Positions 20,052-27,395 of a stretch of DNA of 64,000 bases are shown one piece after another (within the stretch, counting starts at the first letter, position 1; each line of letters begins with the position of its first letter). A program made the position numbers and the translations under genes. Source of the DNA: Bacteroidota bacterium (lineage in GTDB: Bacteria; Bacteroidota; Ignavibacteria; UBA10030; UBA8401); assembly GCA_005792285.1 (NCBI GenBank), contig SXSI01000017.1, positions 1 through 64,000 on the forward strand, read 5' to 3'. The notes beneath the pieces are model-generated. The model ran no database searches. It was not told the DNA's origin and worked only from the letters and a program-made list of their open reading frames with translations.

Positions 20052-20729
20052 ATGAGTAAAACAGTCCTAATAGTTGAAGATGAAAAAGATATTGTTGAGT
20101 TATTAAAATACAATTTACAGAAAGAAGGCTTTAATGTTTTGGTTGCACATAATGGTAAGGATGCGCTCGACAAAGCAAAAAAAATTCCAAATTTAATTCT
20201 TCTTGATGTAATGATTCCAGAGCCAGATGGATTGGAAGTAACAAGAAGATTAAAAAAAGATAAAGAAACTTCTCATATTCCAATAATATTATTAACTGCA
20301 AAATCAACTGAACTGGATGAAGTTGTAGGATTAGAACTTGGAGCTGATGATTATATTACAAAGCCAGTAAGTATCCCACGACTTCTTGCCAGAATAAAAA
20401 AAGTTATTCGAAATAAAGAAAATCCAACCGAGAAAAATTCCACAATTATTTTAGATGGCGTTGTAATCGATTCAACTAATTATAAAGTATTGATTGATAA
20501 AAAAGAAATATTTTTTCCAAGAAAAGAATTCCAATTACTACTTTATCTTGCAGAAAATAAAGGAAGAGTAATCAAGCGAGATTCAATTTTAAGTGCAATA
20601 TGGGGAGATGGAGTTGTAGTTCTAGATAGAACGATTGATGTTCACATTCGTAAAATCAGGGAAAAACTTGGTAAATACGCTGACTTGATTCAAACAATAA
20701 AAGGTGTTGGTTACCGAATTGAATATTGA
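20052..20729 (+). CDS. phoB: Phosphate-type response regulator (PhoB/OmpR family)
   Basis: This transcription factor of 225 residues is phosphorylated by the adjacent kinase. The receiver domain spans about 3-118 and contains the acidic pocket VEDEKD, phospho-acceptor Asp52 in ILLDVMIP, and the Lys of DDYITKP. An OmpR/PhoB winged helix spans about 130-225, with FPRKEFQLLLYLAENKGRV and RTIDVHIRKIREKLG. The PhoB assignment rests on the downstream pstSCAB-phoU genes and on an 11-bp direct-repeat array before pstS. Its stop overlaps the TTG start of phoR. A tiny upstream ORF (ATG at 20014, 11 codons) is present, without evidence of use. Confidence 0.92.
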   Translation: MSKTVLIVEDEKDIVELLKYNLQKEGFNVLVAHNGKDALDKAKKIPNLILLDVMIPEPDGLEVTRRLKKDKETSHIPIILLTAKSTELDEVVGLELGADDYITKPVSIPRLLARIKKVIRNKENPTEKNSTIILDGVVIDSTNYKVLIDKKEIFFPRKEFQLLLYLAENKGRVIKRDSILSAIWGDGVVVLDRTIDVHIRKIREKLGKYADLIQTIKGVGYRIEY

Positions 20730-22177
20730 TTTCTAGCATAAAAAATAAATTAATTCTAACACTTCTGCTACTTTGTACCAGCATTATTGTTATAACGGGA
20801 ACAATTTCAATAATTGTACTTGATAATTTTTATGAAAATCAAATTATTGATGATCTTAAAATTAAGACAAATGAAATAAAATATTTTATTGGAATTCCGA
20901 AAGGGAATAATGAAGATGCATACGAGCAACTTCAAAAATTAACAAAAGAGGGCAAATACAGATTAACACTTATTGATAGTGTTGGCAATGTGATTTTTGA
21001 TTCCGATATACAAGAAAATGAACTAGGGAAACTAGATAATCATTTATTGCGGAGTGAAATAGTTCAAGCTTTAGAATCTGGAGTAGGTGTTAGTAAAAGA
21101 TTTAGTAATACAATAAAAAACGAAATGCAATATCTTGCATTACGAATTGAACCTCGATTACCACTAAACTCAATATTTTCGAAAGCATATTTTATTAGAA
21201 TAAGTATCCCTCTGAATAAAATTAAGTTTGCAACAAATGAAGTTAAGTCGACAATAATAATTTTATGTAGTTTGGCGTTTTTAATTATTGCAGTTGTAAC
21301 TTTTATTATTTCCGGAAAAATTACGCATCCACTTAAATCGATGGCAGATATTGCAATTGAAATAAAAAAAGGAAGCTTAGATAAAAGAATTTCCTATAAT
21401 TCAAAAGATGAACTTGGGGAACTTGCTACTAGTATAAACTCAATGGTTGATACGATGAATGAAGACATCGTTCAATTAAAAAAATTAGAAAAAATGCGAC
21501 GCGAATTTTTAGGAAATGTGTCACACGAATTAAGAACCCCAATATTTGCAATTCAGGGATTGCTCGAAACTTTGCTAAATGGTGCATTAGAAGATTCAGA
21601 TGTAAGAAAAGATTTTGTTGCTCGCGCTTTGTTAAACACAAAACGACTTGATACTTTATTAGATGAATTAATTACAATCTCAAGTATTGAAACAGGTGAG
21701 ATGAAAATGAGTTTCAGATATTTTAATTTACAAGAGTTTCTATCGCAATCCATATTTGAAATGGAACCACTTGCTGAATCTTTTAATGTTAAATTGAAAT
21801 TAGAAAAAATTGATAATAATATTGAAGTGTACGGTGACAAAGAAAAACTAAAACAAGTTGTAATTAATCTAATTCAAAACGGAATTAAATATAATATTCC
21901 AAAAGGAACAGTTGTTATATCAACAATGAAAGAAGCAGATCAAATTAAAATTATTATAAAAGATTCTGGAGTTGGAATATCTGAAGAACATATTTCAAGA
22001 ATATTTGAAAGATTTTACAGAATCGATAAAGAGCGATCGAGAGATATGGGAGGAACAGGTTTGGGTCTTGCAATTGCGAAACATATTGTTGAAGCTCATG
22101 GTAATAAATTGGAAGTTTTAAGTGAATTGCAAAAGGGTTCCAAGTTCAGTTTTACATTACAACGTAGTAAAATATAG
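20726..22177 (+). CDS. phoR: Phosphate-type sensor histidine kinase (PhoR-like)
   Basis: This inner-membrane kinase has 483 residues and probably starts at TTG, overlapping the phoB stop (TTGA). TM1 is about 8-30 and an extracytoplasmic region spans about 31-170. TM2 is about 172-196 (STIIILCSLAFLIIAVVTFII), followed by HAMP at about 198-250. The H-box FLGNVSHELRTP has the phospho-accepting His at about 267. The ATPase domain shows the N-box VVINLIQNGIKYN, DSGVGI (G1) and GGTGLGLAI (G2). With phoB next door and pst genes downstream, it is best read as the phosphate sensor. No cytoplasmic PAS domain is obvious, unlike E. coli PhoR. Confidence 0.9.
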   Translation: MISSIKNKLILTLLLLCTSIIVITGTISIIVLDNFYENQIIDDLKIKTNEIKYFIGIPKGNNEDAYEQLQKLTKEGKYRLTLIDSVGNVIFDSDIQENELGKLDNHLLRSEIVQALESGVGVSKRFSNTIKNEMQYLALRIEPRLPLNSIFSKAYFIRISIPLNKIKFATNEVKSTIIILCSLAFLIIAVVTFIISGKITHPLKSMADIAIEIKKGSLDKRISYNSKDELGELATSINSMVDTMNEDIVQLKKLEKMRREFLGNVSHELRTPIFAIQGLLETLLNGALEDSDVRKDFVARALLNTKRLDTLLDELITISSIETGEMKMSFRYFNLQEFLSQSIFEMEPLAESFNVKLKLEKIDNNIEVYGDKEKLKQVVINLIQNGIKYNIPKGTVVISTMKEADQIKIIIKDSGVGISEEHISRIFERFYRIDKERSRDMGGTGLGLAIAKHIVEAHGNKLEVLSELQKGSKFSFTLQRSKI

Positions 22178-22208
22178 CTTATTTGTAGGATTCGAAAAGG
22201 GGAACGAG

Positions 22209-22247
22209 TTAACAATTTCTTAACATTGGCATAATAATTTTTTAATA
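22209..22247 (+). promoter_or_regulatory. Pho-box-like array upstream of pstS
   Basis: Four hexamers recur at exactly 11-base spacing: TTAACA (22209), TTAACA (22220), ATAATA (22231) and TTAATA (22242). The first two are identical. An 11-bp direct-repeat period is the known layout of PhoB and PhoP operators, and TTAACA resembles the Bacillus PhoP half-site. The array ends 9 bases before the -7 element and probably replaces a -35. Confidence 0.75.
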
Positions 22248-22256
22248 GTGTAATTC

Positions 22257-22264
22257 TATTTTTG
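22257..22264 (+). promoter_or_regulatory. pstS promoter -7 element
   Basis: TATTTTTG matches TAnnTTTG exactly and lies just downstream of the Pho-box array. It would give a leader of about 60 nt before pstS. Confidence 0.6.
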
Positions 22265-22330
22265 TCTGAAATTAGTAACTAGTAATTGTGAATTTATTAA
22301 AAAATAACCAATAATTTAACAAAACAAAAA

Positions 22331-23155
22331 ATGAAAAAAATAATAACTCTAATACTAACTTTAGCCATTATAAATATTTCTACAAATTCTGCAGAAATTA
22401 TTACAGTTAAAGGTTCCGATACAATGGTAATATTATCACAAAGATGGGCTGAAAATTATATGGCAAAATTTCCAGACGTTACAATTCAAGTAACCGGGGG
22501 TGGATCAGGTACTGGAATTTCTGCTCTCATAAATGGCACAACTGATATTTGTAATGCATCACGTCCGATGAAAAAAACAGAAAGAGAAAAATTAAAAGAA
22601 AAATATAATTCATTCGGTATTGAAATTAAAACCGCTATCGATGCTTTATCAGTTTATGTAAATGAGACAAATAAAATTAAAGAACTTAGTTTAGCTCAGT
22701 TAAAAGATATTTATCAAGGTAAAATAACAAACTGGAAAGAAGTTGGCGGAGCAGATGAAAAAATAATTCTTTATAGTCGTGAAAATAGTTCCGGTACATA
22801 CGAATACTTTAAAGAACATGTACTTCTCAACGAAGATTTTTCACAATCTTCACAAAATATGCCGGGCACCGCAGCAGTTGTAAATGCAGTTTCAAATGAT
22901 AAATCAGGAATTGGATTTGGTGGAGCAGCTTTCAGTAAAGGAATTAAATCTTTAAAAATTAAAAAAGATGACTCTTTAAAAGCTTACGAGCCAACAGAAA
23001 AAAATGTTAAAAGTGGTAATTATCCAATCTCACGATATCTCTTTATGTATGTTAAATCAAAACCAACAGGAGCATTAAAAAAATATATTGACTGGATTTT
23101 AAGTAAAGAAGGCCAATCAATTGTAAATAAAGTTGGCTACTTTCCGATAAAGTAA
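22331..23155 (+). CDS. pstS: Phosphate ABC transporter substrate-binding protein
   Basis: This periplasmic phosphate receptor has 274 residues. A signal peptide spans about 1-20 (MKKIITLILTLAIINISTNSA). Phosphate-binding hallmarks are VKGSDTMVILSQRWAE, TGGGSGTGISALINGTTDI, SRENSSGTYEYFKEHVL and the terminal WILSKEGQSIVNKVGYFPI. It belongs to the short PstS type typical of gram-positives and Bacteroidota/Chlorobi, rather than the ~320-residue enteric type. It heads pstSCAB-phoU and is preceded by the Pho-box array, so induction on phosphate starvation is expected. Confidence 0.96.
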   Translation: MKKIITLILTLAIINISTNSAEIITVKGSDTMVILSQRWAENYMAKFPDVTIQVTGGGSGTGISALINGTTDICNASRPMKKTEREKLKEKYNSFGIEIKTAIDALSVYVNETNKIKELSLAQLKDIYQGKITNWKEVGGADEKIILYSRENSSGTYEYFKEHVLLNEDFSQSSQNMPGTAAVVNAVSNDKSGIGFGGAAFSKGIKSLKIKKDDSLKAYEPTEKNVKSGNYPISRYLFMYVKSKPTGALKKYIDWILSKEGQSIVNKVGYFPIK

Positions 23156-23192
23156 AAACCCAGAATAACTATAGTTTAAATAAAATACTTCG

Positions 23193-24233
23193 CTGAAAAA
23201 AAATCAAATAAGAAAAAAATTTCGATTATCAGGATTAAAAGAAATTATTGCTGAGTTTTTAATAAAATCAATTTCTTTTACTGCGTTTATATTTATTATT
23301 CTGATATTCTTATTTGTATTTAGAGAGACACTACCAATATTTTTTCAACAAGAAAAAAAAGTAACAATTGAAAATGTTGAAGAATATGAGACATACGGAG
23401 ATGAATCAATCTCATTAAATTTATTACCAACAGAACTTACCGTTACAAAAAATGAACAAATATCCGATGAAGGAACACTTTCAAAAATAATCGGGGAAAT
23501 CTGGCAACCAATATCAAACAATCCTAAATTTGGATTAATTTCGCTTTTTATTGGAAGCTTAAAAGTTACAATTATTGCAATATTATTTGCCGCACCAATA
23601 GCAATTGCGGCTGCGTTATACACATCATTTTTTGCTTCAAAAAAAATTAGAGTAATATTAAAACCAACAATAGAATTTCTTGCAAGCTTCCCATCAGTTG
23701 TAATTGGATTTTTAGCTCTTACAGTATTTGCAACTTTTTTTCAACAGTTATTTGGAACTGTATTTCGGCTAAATGCTTTCGTTGGCGGAATTGCTTTAGC
23801 GTTAGCTGTAATTCCAATAATTTATACTGTTGCAGATGATGCGCTTGTGGCAATCCCAACACATTTTACGGAAGCGAGTTACGCACTTGGCGCATCCAAA
23901 TGGCAAACTGCTATTTATGTAATTTTACCGGGAGCGATTCACGGAATTTTTGCTGCAGTACTTTTGGGTATTGGTCGTGCATTTGGCGAAACGATGATTG
24001 TATTAATGGCAACTGGAAATGCTGCACTTATTTCTTTTAATTTTGCAGAACCTGTTCGCTCATTAACAGCAACAATTGGGGCAGAGATGGCAGAAGTTGT
24101 TTTTGGAGATACACATTACAATGTTTTATTTTTTATTGGTACACTTCTTTTAGTATTCACTTTCATCTTAAATATTATTGCGGAAGTTGTTGTTAAAAAA
24201 GGAATTATTAAAAAATTTAGTGGCTCCGAATGA
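23193..24233 (+). CDS. pstC: Phosphate ABC transporter permease PstC, non-canonical start
   Basis: This inner-membrane permease pairs with PstA. The ORF track begins only at an internal GTG (23847), but the same frame is open and clearly coding back to a stop at 23181-23183. That adds TM1 (SISFTAFIFIILIFLFVF), a periplasmic loop, and a permease core with LFAAPIAIAAALYTSFFASKK and FLASFPSVVIGF. No ATG, GTG or TTG exists in this frame upstream of 23847. The best start is CTG at 23193 (LKKNQIRKKFRLSG), giving about 346 residues, within the family range. A rare CTG, an ATT or ATA start, or a sequencing indel in the adjacent A-run are the alternatives. The EAA-like loop YALGASKWQTAIYVILP is intact. 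It overlaps pstA by ATGA. Confidence 0.85.
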   Translation: MKKNQIRKKFRLSGLKEIIAEFLIKSISFTAFIFIILIFLFVFRETLPIFFQQEKKVTIENVEEYETYGDESISLNLLPTELTVTKNEQISDEGTLSKIIGEIWQPISNNPKFGLISLFIGSLKVTIIAILFAAPIAIAAALYTSFFASKKIRVILKPTIEFLASFPSVVIGFLALTVFATFFQQLFGTVFRLNAFVGGIALALAVIPIIYTVADDALVAIPTHFTEASYALGASKWQTAIYVILPGAIHGIFAAVLLGIGRAFGETMIVLMATGNAALISFNFAEPVRSLTATIGAEMAEVVFGDTHYNVLFFIGTLLLVFTFILNIIAEVVVKKGIIKKFSGSE

Positions 24234-25126
24234 AAAATAGAATAATTGGAAGTTTTGTAATATTTCTATCTGCATTTTCTGCTTTTATTATTGTTGCAAT
24301 AATTTTATTAATGTTCTATATAATTTATTCGGGCGGAAGTAATTTATTATCATTAAGTTTTCTATTAGATTCTCCAAAAGATGGAATGACTTCCGGTGGA
24401 ATATTTCCTGCAATTGTTGGAACTTCATTATTAGTTATTATTATGACAATTGCAGGTGTTCCCGTTGGAACAATTACCGCAATTTATCTTCATGAATATG
24501 CAAGTCAAAAATCTATTTTTACAAGAATGATTAGATTTGCAGTAAACACACTCGCCGGAATTCCTGCAATTGTATTTGGATTATTTGGTTTCGGATTCTT
24601 CATCCAATTTGTTGGAGTTGGAATAGATAAAAATTTAGGAGTTGAAACAGTTCGTTGGGCGCAGCCAAATATTTTATGGGCAAGTTTAACAATGGCATTA
24701 CTTACACTTCCGGTTGTAATTGTTTCAGTTGAAGAAGCATTAAGAAATGTACCGAAAGAATATAGAGCAGCAAGTTTAGCACTTGGCGCAACAAAATTTA
24801 CTACAATAATAAAAGTTGTTGTGCCAAATGCAATTTCAGGAATATTTACAGGATCAATTCTGGCAGTGGGAAGAGGAGCCGGAGAAGTTGCACCTATTTT
24901 ATTTACAGGAGCTGCATATTTTTTACCTCAAATTCCACAATCACTTTCAGATCAGTTTATGCATGTGGGTTATCATTTGTATATTATGACAACGCAATCC
25001 GCAGATGTAGAAGCTACTAAACAGATACAATTCGCGAGTGCGTTTGTACTTCTTTTATTAACATTTATTCTAAATTTTTCTGCTATACTTTTAAGACAGC
25101 GAATGCAGAAAAAATTAGTTTCATAG
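24230..25126 (+). CDS. pstA: Phosphate ABC transporter permease PstA
   Basis: This is the second transmembrane subunit of the Pst phosphate importer, 298 residues with about six hydrophobic segments. Hallmarks are [41 protein letters not shown] and the ABC-permease loop [22 protein letters not shown], followed by [20 protein letters not shown]. The length is typical. The start overlaps the pstC stop by four bases, and pstB follows after 13 bases. Confidence 0.96.
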   Translation: MKNRIIGSFVIFLSAFSAFIIVAIILLMFYIIYSGGSNLLSLSFLLDSPKDGMTSGGIFPAIVGTSLLVIIMTIAGVPVGTITAIYLHEYASQKSIFTRMIRFAVNTLAGIPAIVFGLFGFGFFIQFVGVGIDKNLGVETVRWAQPNILWASLTMALLTLPVVIVSVEEALRNVPKEYRAASLALGATKFTTIIKVVVPNAISGIFTGSILAVGRGAGEVAPILFTGAAYFLPQIPQSLSDQFMHVGYHLYIMTTQSADVEATKQIQFASAFVLLLLTFILNFSAILLRQRMQKKLVS

Positions 25127-25139
25127 TTTAAAAAATTTT

Positions 25140-25922
25140 ATGGATCCTTTGGAATTAGAAATTGAAATAATCTCAAAAATAAAAGTTGAGAATTTAAATC
25201 TTTATTATGGGAGTAAACAAGTTCTTAAAAATATTTCATTAAATATTAAAGCAAACCAAGTAACTGCATTAATTGGTCCTTCCGGTTGTGGAAAATCCAC
25301 ATTCATAAGATCGCTTAACAGGATGAATGATCTTATAGATTCAACTCGAACTGAAGGAACAATTTTACTTGACGATGTAAATATTTACGACAAAGATATT
25401 GATGTTGTTGAATTAAGAAAAAAAGTTGGAATGATATTTCAGAAGTCAAATCCATTTCCAAAATCGATTTATGAAAATGTTGCATTTGGTCCGAGAATAA
25501 ATGGAATAAATAATAAAAAAACACTTGATGAAATAGTAGAAAAAAGTTTAAAAAGAGCAGCACTTTGGGATGAAGTAAATTCTAATTTAAATAAAAGTGG
25601 ACTTGCACTTTCAGGCGGACAGCAACAGCGACTTTGTATTGCAAGAGCATTAGCGGTAAATCCGGAAGTATTATTAATGGACGAACCGGCAAGTGCATTA
25701 GATCCAATTGCAACTGCAAAAATTGAAGAACTTATTTTTGAATTGAAACAAAAATATACAATTGTAATTGTTACACACAATATGCAACAAGCAGCTCGTG
25801 TTAGCGATGAAACCGCTTTCTTTTATCTTGGAGATTTGGTTGAAATAAACGAAACAAAAAAATTATTTACTTCACCAGATAAAAAACAAACCGAAGATTA
25901 TATAACTGGAAGATTCGGATAA
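25140..25922 (+). CDS. pstB: Phosphate ABC transporter ATP-binding protein
   Basis: This cytoplasmic ATPase drives PstCA. Its 260 residues include Walker [10 protein letters not shown] (about 49-57), Q-loop [22 protein letters not shown], signature [17 protein letters not shown], Walker [14 protein letters not shown] and switch [18 protein letters not shown]. The Q-loop context ([15 protein letters not shown]) is specific for PstB. The first residues ([13 protein letters not shown]) are slightly longer than some relatives, so an internal start is possible, but none is clearly better. Confidence 0.97.
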   Translation: MDPLELEIEIISKIKVENLNLYYGSKQVLKNISLNIKANQVTALIGPSGCGKSTFIRSLNRMNDLIDSTRTEGTILLDDVNIYDKDIDVVELRKKVGMIFQKSNPFPKSIYENVAFGPRINGINNKKTLDEIVEKSLKRAALWDEVNSNLNKSGLALSGGQQQRLCIARALAVNPEVLLMDEPASALDPIATAKIEELIFELKQKYTIVIVTHNMQQAARVSDETAFFYLGDLVEINETKKLFTSPDKKQTEDYITGRFG

Positions 25923-25953
25923 AAATTATTGTAAATTAATATATAGGAAAAAC

Positions 25954-26676
25954 ATGGAACGACATTTTAAAAATGAATACGAACATTTATTTGCTAGCTT
26001 AATAAAAATGGGTAGTTATGTTGAAGAGGCAGTAGAACATTCAATAAAAGCACTTCTTACAAACCAAATTAATTTAGCGAAACAAGTTATAGATGGTGAT
26101 AATAGAATTAATGTATTAGAAATTGTAAATGATAATTTGATAATCGATCTTTTAGCACTTCATCAACCTGTTGCAACGGATTTGCGGATGCTTCTTGCCG
26201 ACACAAGAATAAATAATCACTTTGAAAGAATTGGCGACCACGCTGTAAATCTCGCAGAGTCAGTGATTATATTATTAAATTCAAAGAATTCTAAAGATAA
26301 TCTTCTTGAAATTCCGAAGATGGCAGAGTTAACAAAGAAAATGTTACAGGGTGCAATTAATTGTTTTATTCACAGAGATGTTCAACTTGCTGAATCTGTT
26401 TTAAAGCAAGATGACGAAGTTGACGATTTGAATAAATCGATGATGACTTTAGTTGCTCAAGAAATATATATTGAAATGGAAGAGAAAGTTGCAAATCCAA
26501 AATCTCACGATACCGATAAAAACCTTGAAAGAATTAAATCAGGAATGGAGCTTTTAAGGATTAGCAGAAATTTTGAGCGAATTTCAGATCTCGCTACAAA
26601 TATTGCTGAAGAAGTTATTTTTATTATTCAAGCCAGAACCGTAAAACATAATATTACCGTGAGCGAACAAAAATAA
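25954..26676 (+). CDS. phoU: Phosphate signalling protein PhoU
   Basis: This cytoplasmic helical-bundle protein links Pst transport to PhoR and restrains the Pho response when phosphate is plentiful. Its 240 residues carry two PhoU repeats. The first has IDGDNRINVLE, LHQPVATDLRMLLADTRINNHFERIGDHAVNLAE; the second has KQDDEVDDLNKSM and RISRNFERISDLATNIAEEVIF. Both metal-binding E/D clusters are present. It is the last gene of the cluster, 31 bases after pstB. No terminator is obvious before the decayed region. Confidence 0.95.
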   Translation: MERHFKNEYEHLFASLIKMGSYVEEAVEHSIKALLTNQINLAKQVIDGDNRINVLEIVNDNLIIDLLALHQPVATDLRMLLADTRINNHFERIGDHAVNLAESVIILLNSKNSKDNLLEIPKMAELTKKMLQGAINCFIHRDVQLAESVLKQDDEVDDLNKSMMTLVAQEIYIEMEEKVANPKSHDTDKNLERIKSGMELLRISRNFERISDLATNIAEEVIFIIQARTVKHNITVSEQK

Positions 26677-26690
26677 AAAAGTAATTTACT

Positions 26691-26975
26691 TTATTTAAAG
26701 TTCGTCAGTAAATCTACATTTTTATTTCTTAAATCTTTACCACCTTCAATTACTGATTTAAGATTAGCTAAATAAAAAGCCCAACCGACCGAACATTGAA
26801 CGTATAAATTTTTTACAGGATTCCTTTCAATTGGAATTTTATCCTTTGTAAGTTCAAGAAGTGTAATTCCTTTTTTACTTTTTATTTTTACAGTTACAAT
26901 ACAACATTTTGTAAATGTAAATTGAATTAAGTTCTTCCCGTTAGCTTTTAAAATTTCCCAAATCCATTTAATCCT
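26691..26975 (-). pseudogene. C-terminal remnant of an AHSA1/SRPBCC-family gene
   Basis: Minus-strand translation ending at a stop at 26693-26691 reads GKNLIQFTFTKCCIVTVKI, then ...GITLLELTKDKIP..., then GWAFYLANLKSVIEGGKDLR. This strongly resembles the C-terminal half of AHSA1/SRPBCC (START-like) proteins, which are normally about 140-160 residues. Only about 95 codons remain. The frame is closed by a stop at 26978-26976 and has no start codon. The break coincides with the start of the T9SS remnant on the other strand. It was probably created by a deletion; expression is unlikely. Confidence 0.8.
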
Positions 26976-27193
26976 TCAACAACAATAAGTTATACAATTC
27001 CCTTCTCAGGAATAACTGTAGTAAAAGTATTTGATATTCTTGGAAAAGAAGTAGCTACACTTATTAATGAAAATCAAAGTGCTAGAAATTATAAAATTAA
27101 TTTTGATGCAAAAATCTTTCATCCGGTATTTATTTTTACAGTTTAAAATCTGGAAGTTTTATACAAGTAAAGAAATTGACTTTAATGAAGTAA
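26952..27193 (+). pseudogene. Orphan, frameshifted T9SS type A sorting domain remnant
   Basis: Plus-strand translation from 26952 reads NFPNPFNPSTTISYTIP, then VVKVFDILGKEVATLIN, the hallmark of a T9SS C-terminal domain. The frame ends early at 27144-27146. The other frame from about 27113 continues it exactly, with NLSSGIYFYSLKSGSFIQVKK and LTLMK, and stops at 27191-27193. One A missing from an A-run near 27110-27114 explains the shift, and a sequencing error there is also possible. An in-frame stop lies immediately upstream (26949-26951) and there is no start, so this is a tail that has lost its passenger domain. A strong terminator follows. Confidence 0.85.
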
Positions 27194-27225
27194 GTTATAT
27201 TTAGAGGGGAAGTATTTTTGATATC

Positions 27226-27262
27226 AAAAGGTGCATAACGGGAAGTGCACCTTTTATTTTTT
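27226..27262 (+). terminator. Intrinsic terminator after the T9SS remnant
   Basis: The perfect 10-bp stem AAAAGGTGCA/TGCACCTTTT closes a 10-base loop and is followed by ATTTTTT. It survives although its gene is broken, and it insulates the helicase promoter. Confidence 0.92.
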
Positions 27263-27280
27263 ATAATAGCCAAAATTTAG

Positions 27281-27288
27281 TATATTTG
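27281..27288 (+). promoter_or_regulatory. Putative helicase promoter -7 element
   Basis: TATATTTG matches TAnnTTTG exactly, about 107 bases before the helicase ATG and 18 bases after the terminator. TTTT rather than TTTG sits 20 bases upstream. Long leaders are common for cold-regulated helicases. Confidence 0.5.
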
Positions 27289-27395
27289 AGGCACAATCTA
27301 ATTCGAAACAGACATAAACAGTCATCTCCTCAAGAAATTTCTCGCCAGAGTTAATCGAACTAGCACAATTAAGTAGTAATAATAGATAATATAAT

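Larger units (their letters stand above)
26677..27395. other. Gene-poor region with decay remnants
   Basis: These 719 bases between phoU and the helicase hold no intact gene. Left to right they contain the truncated AHSA1-like tail (minus), the orphan T9SS tail (plus), a terminator at 27226-27262, a promoter candidate at 27281-27288, and a helicase leader of about 100 nt. No transposase or terminal inverted repeats were seen at the junction near 26950-26978. Confidence 0.75.
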
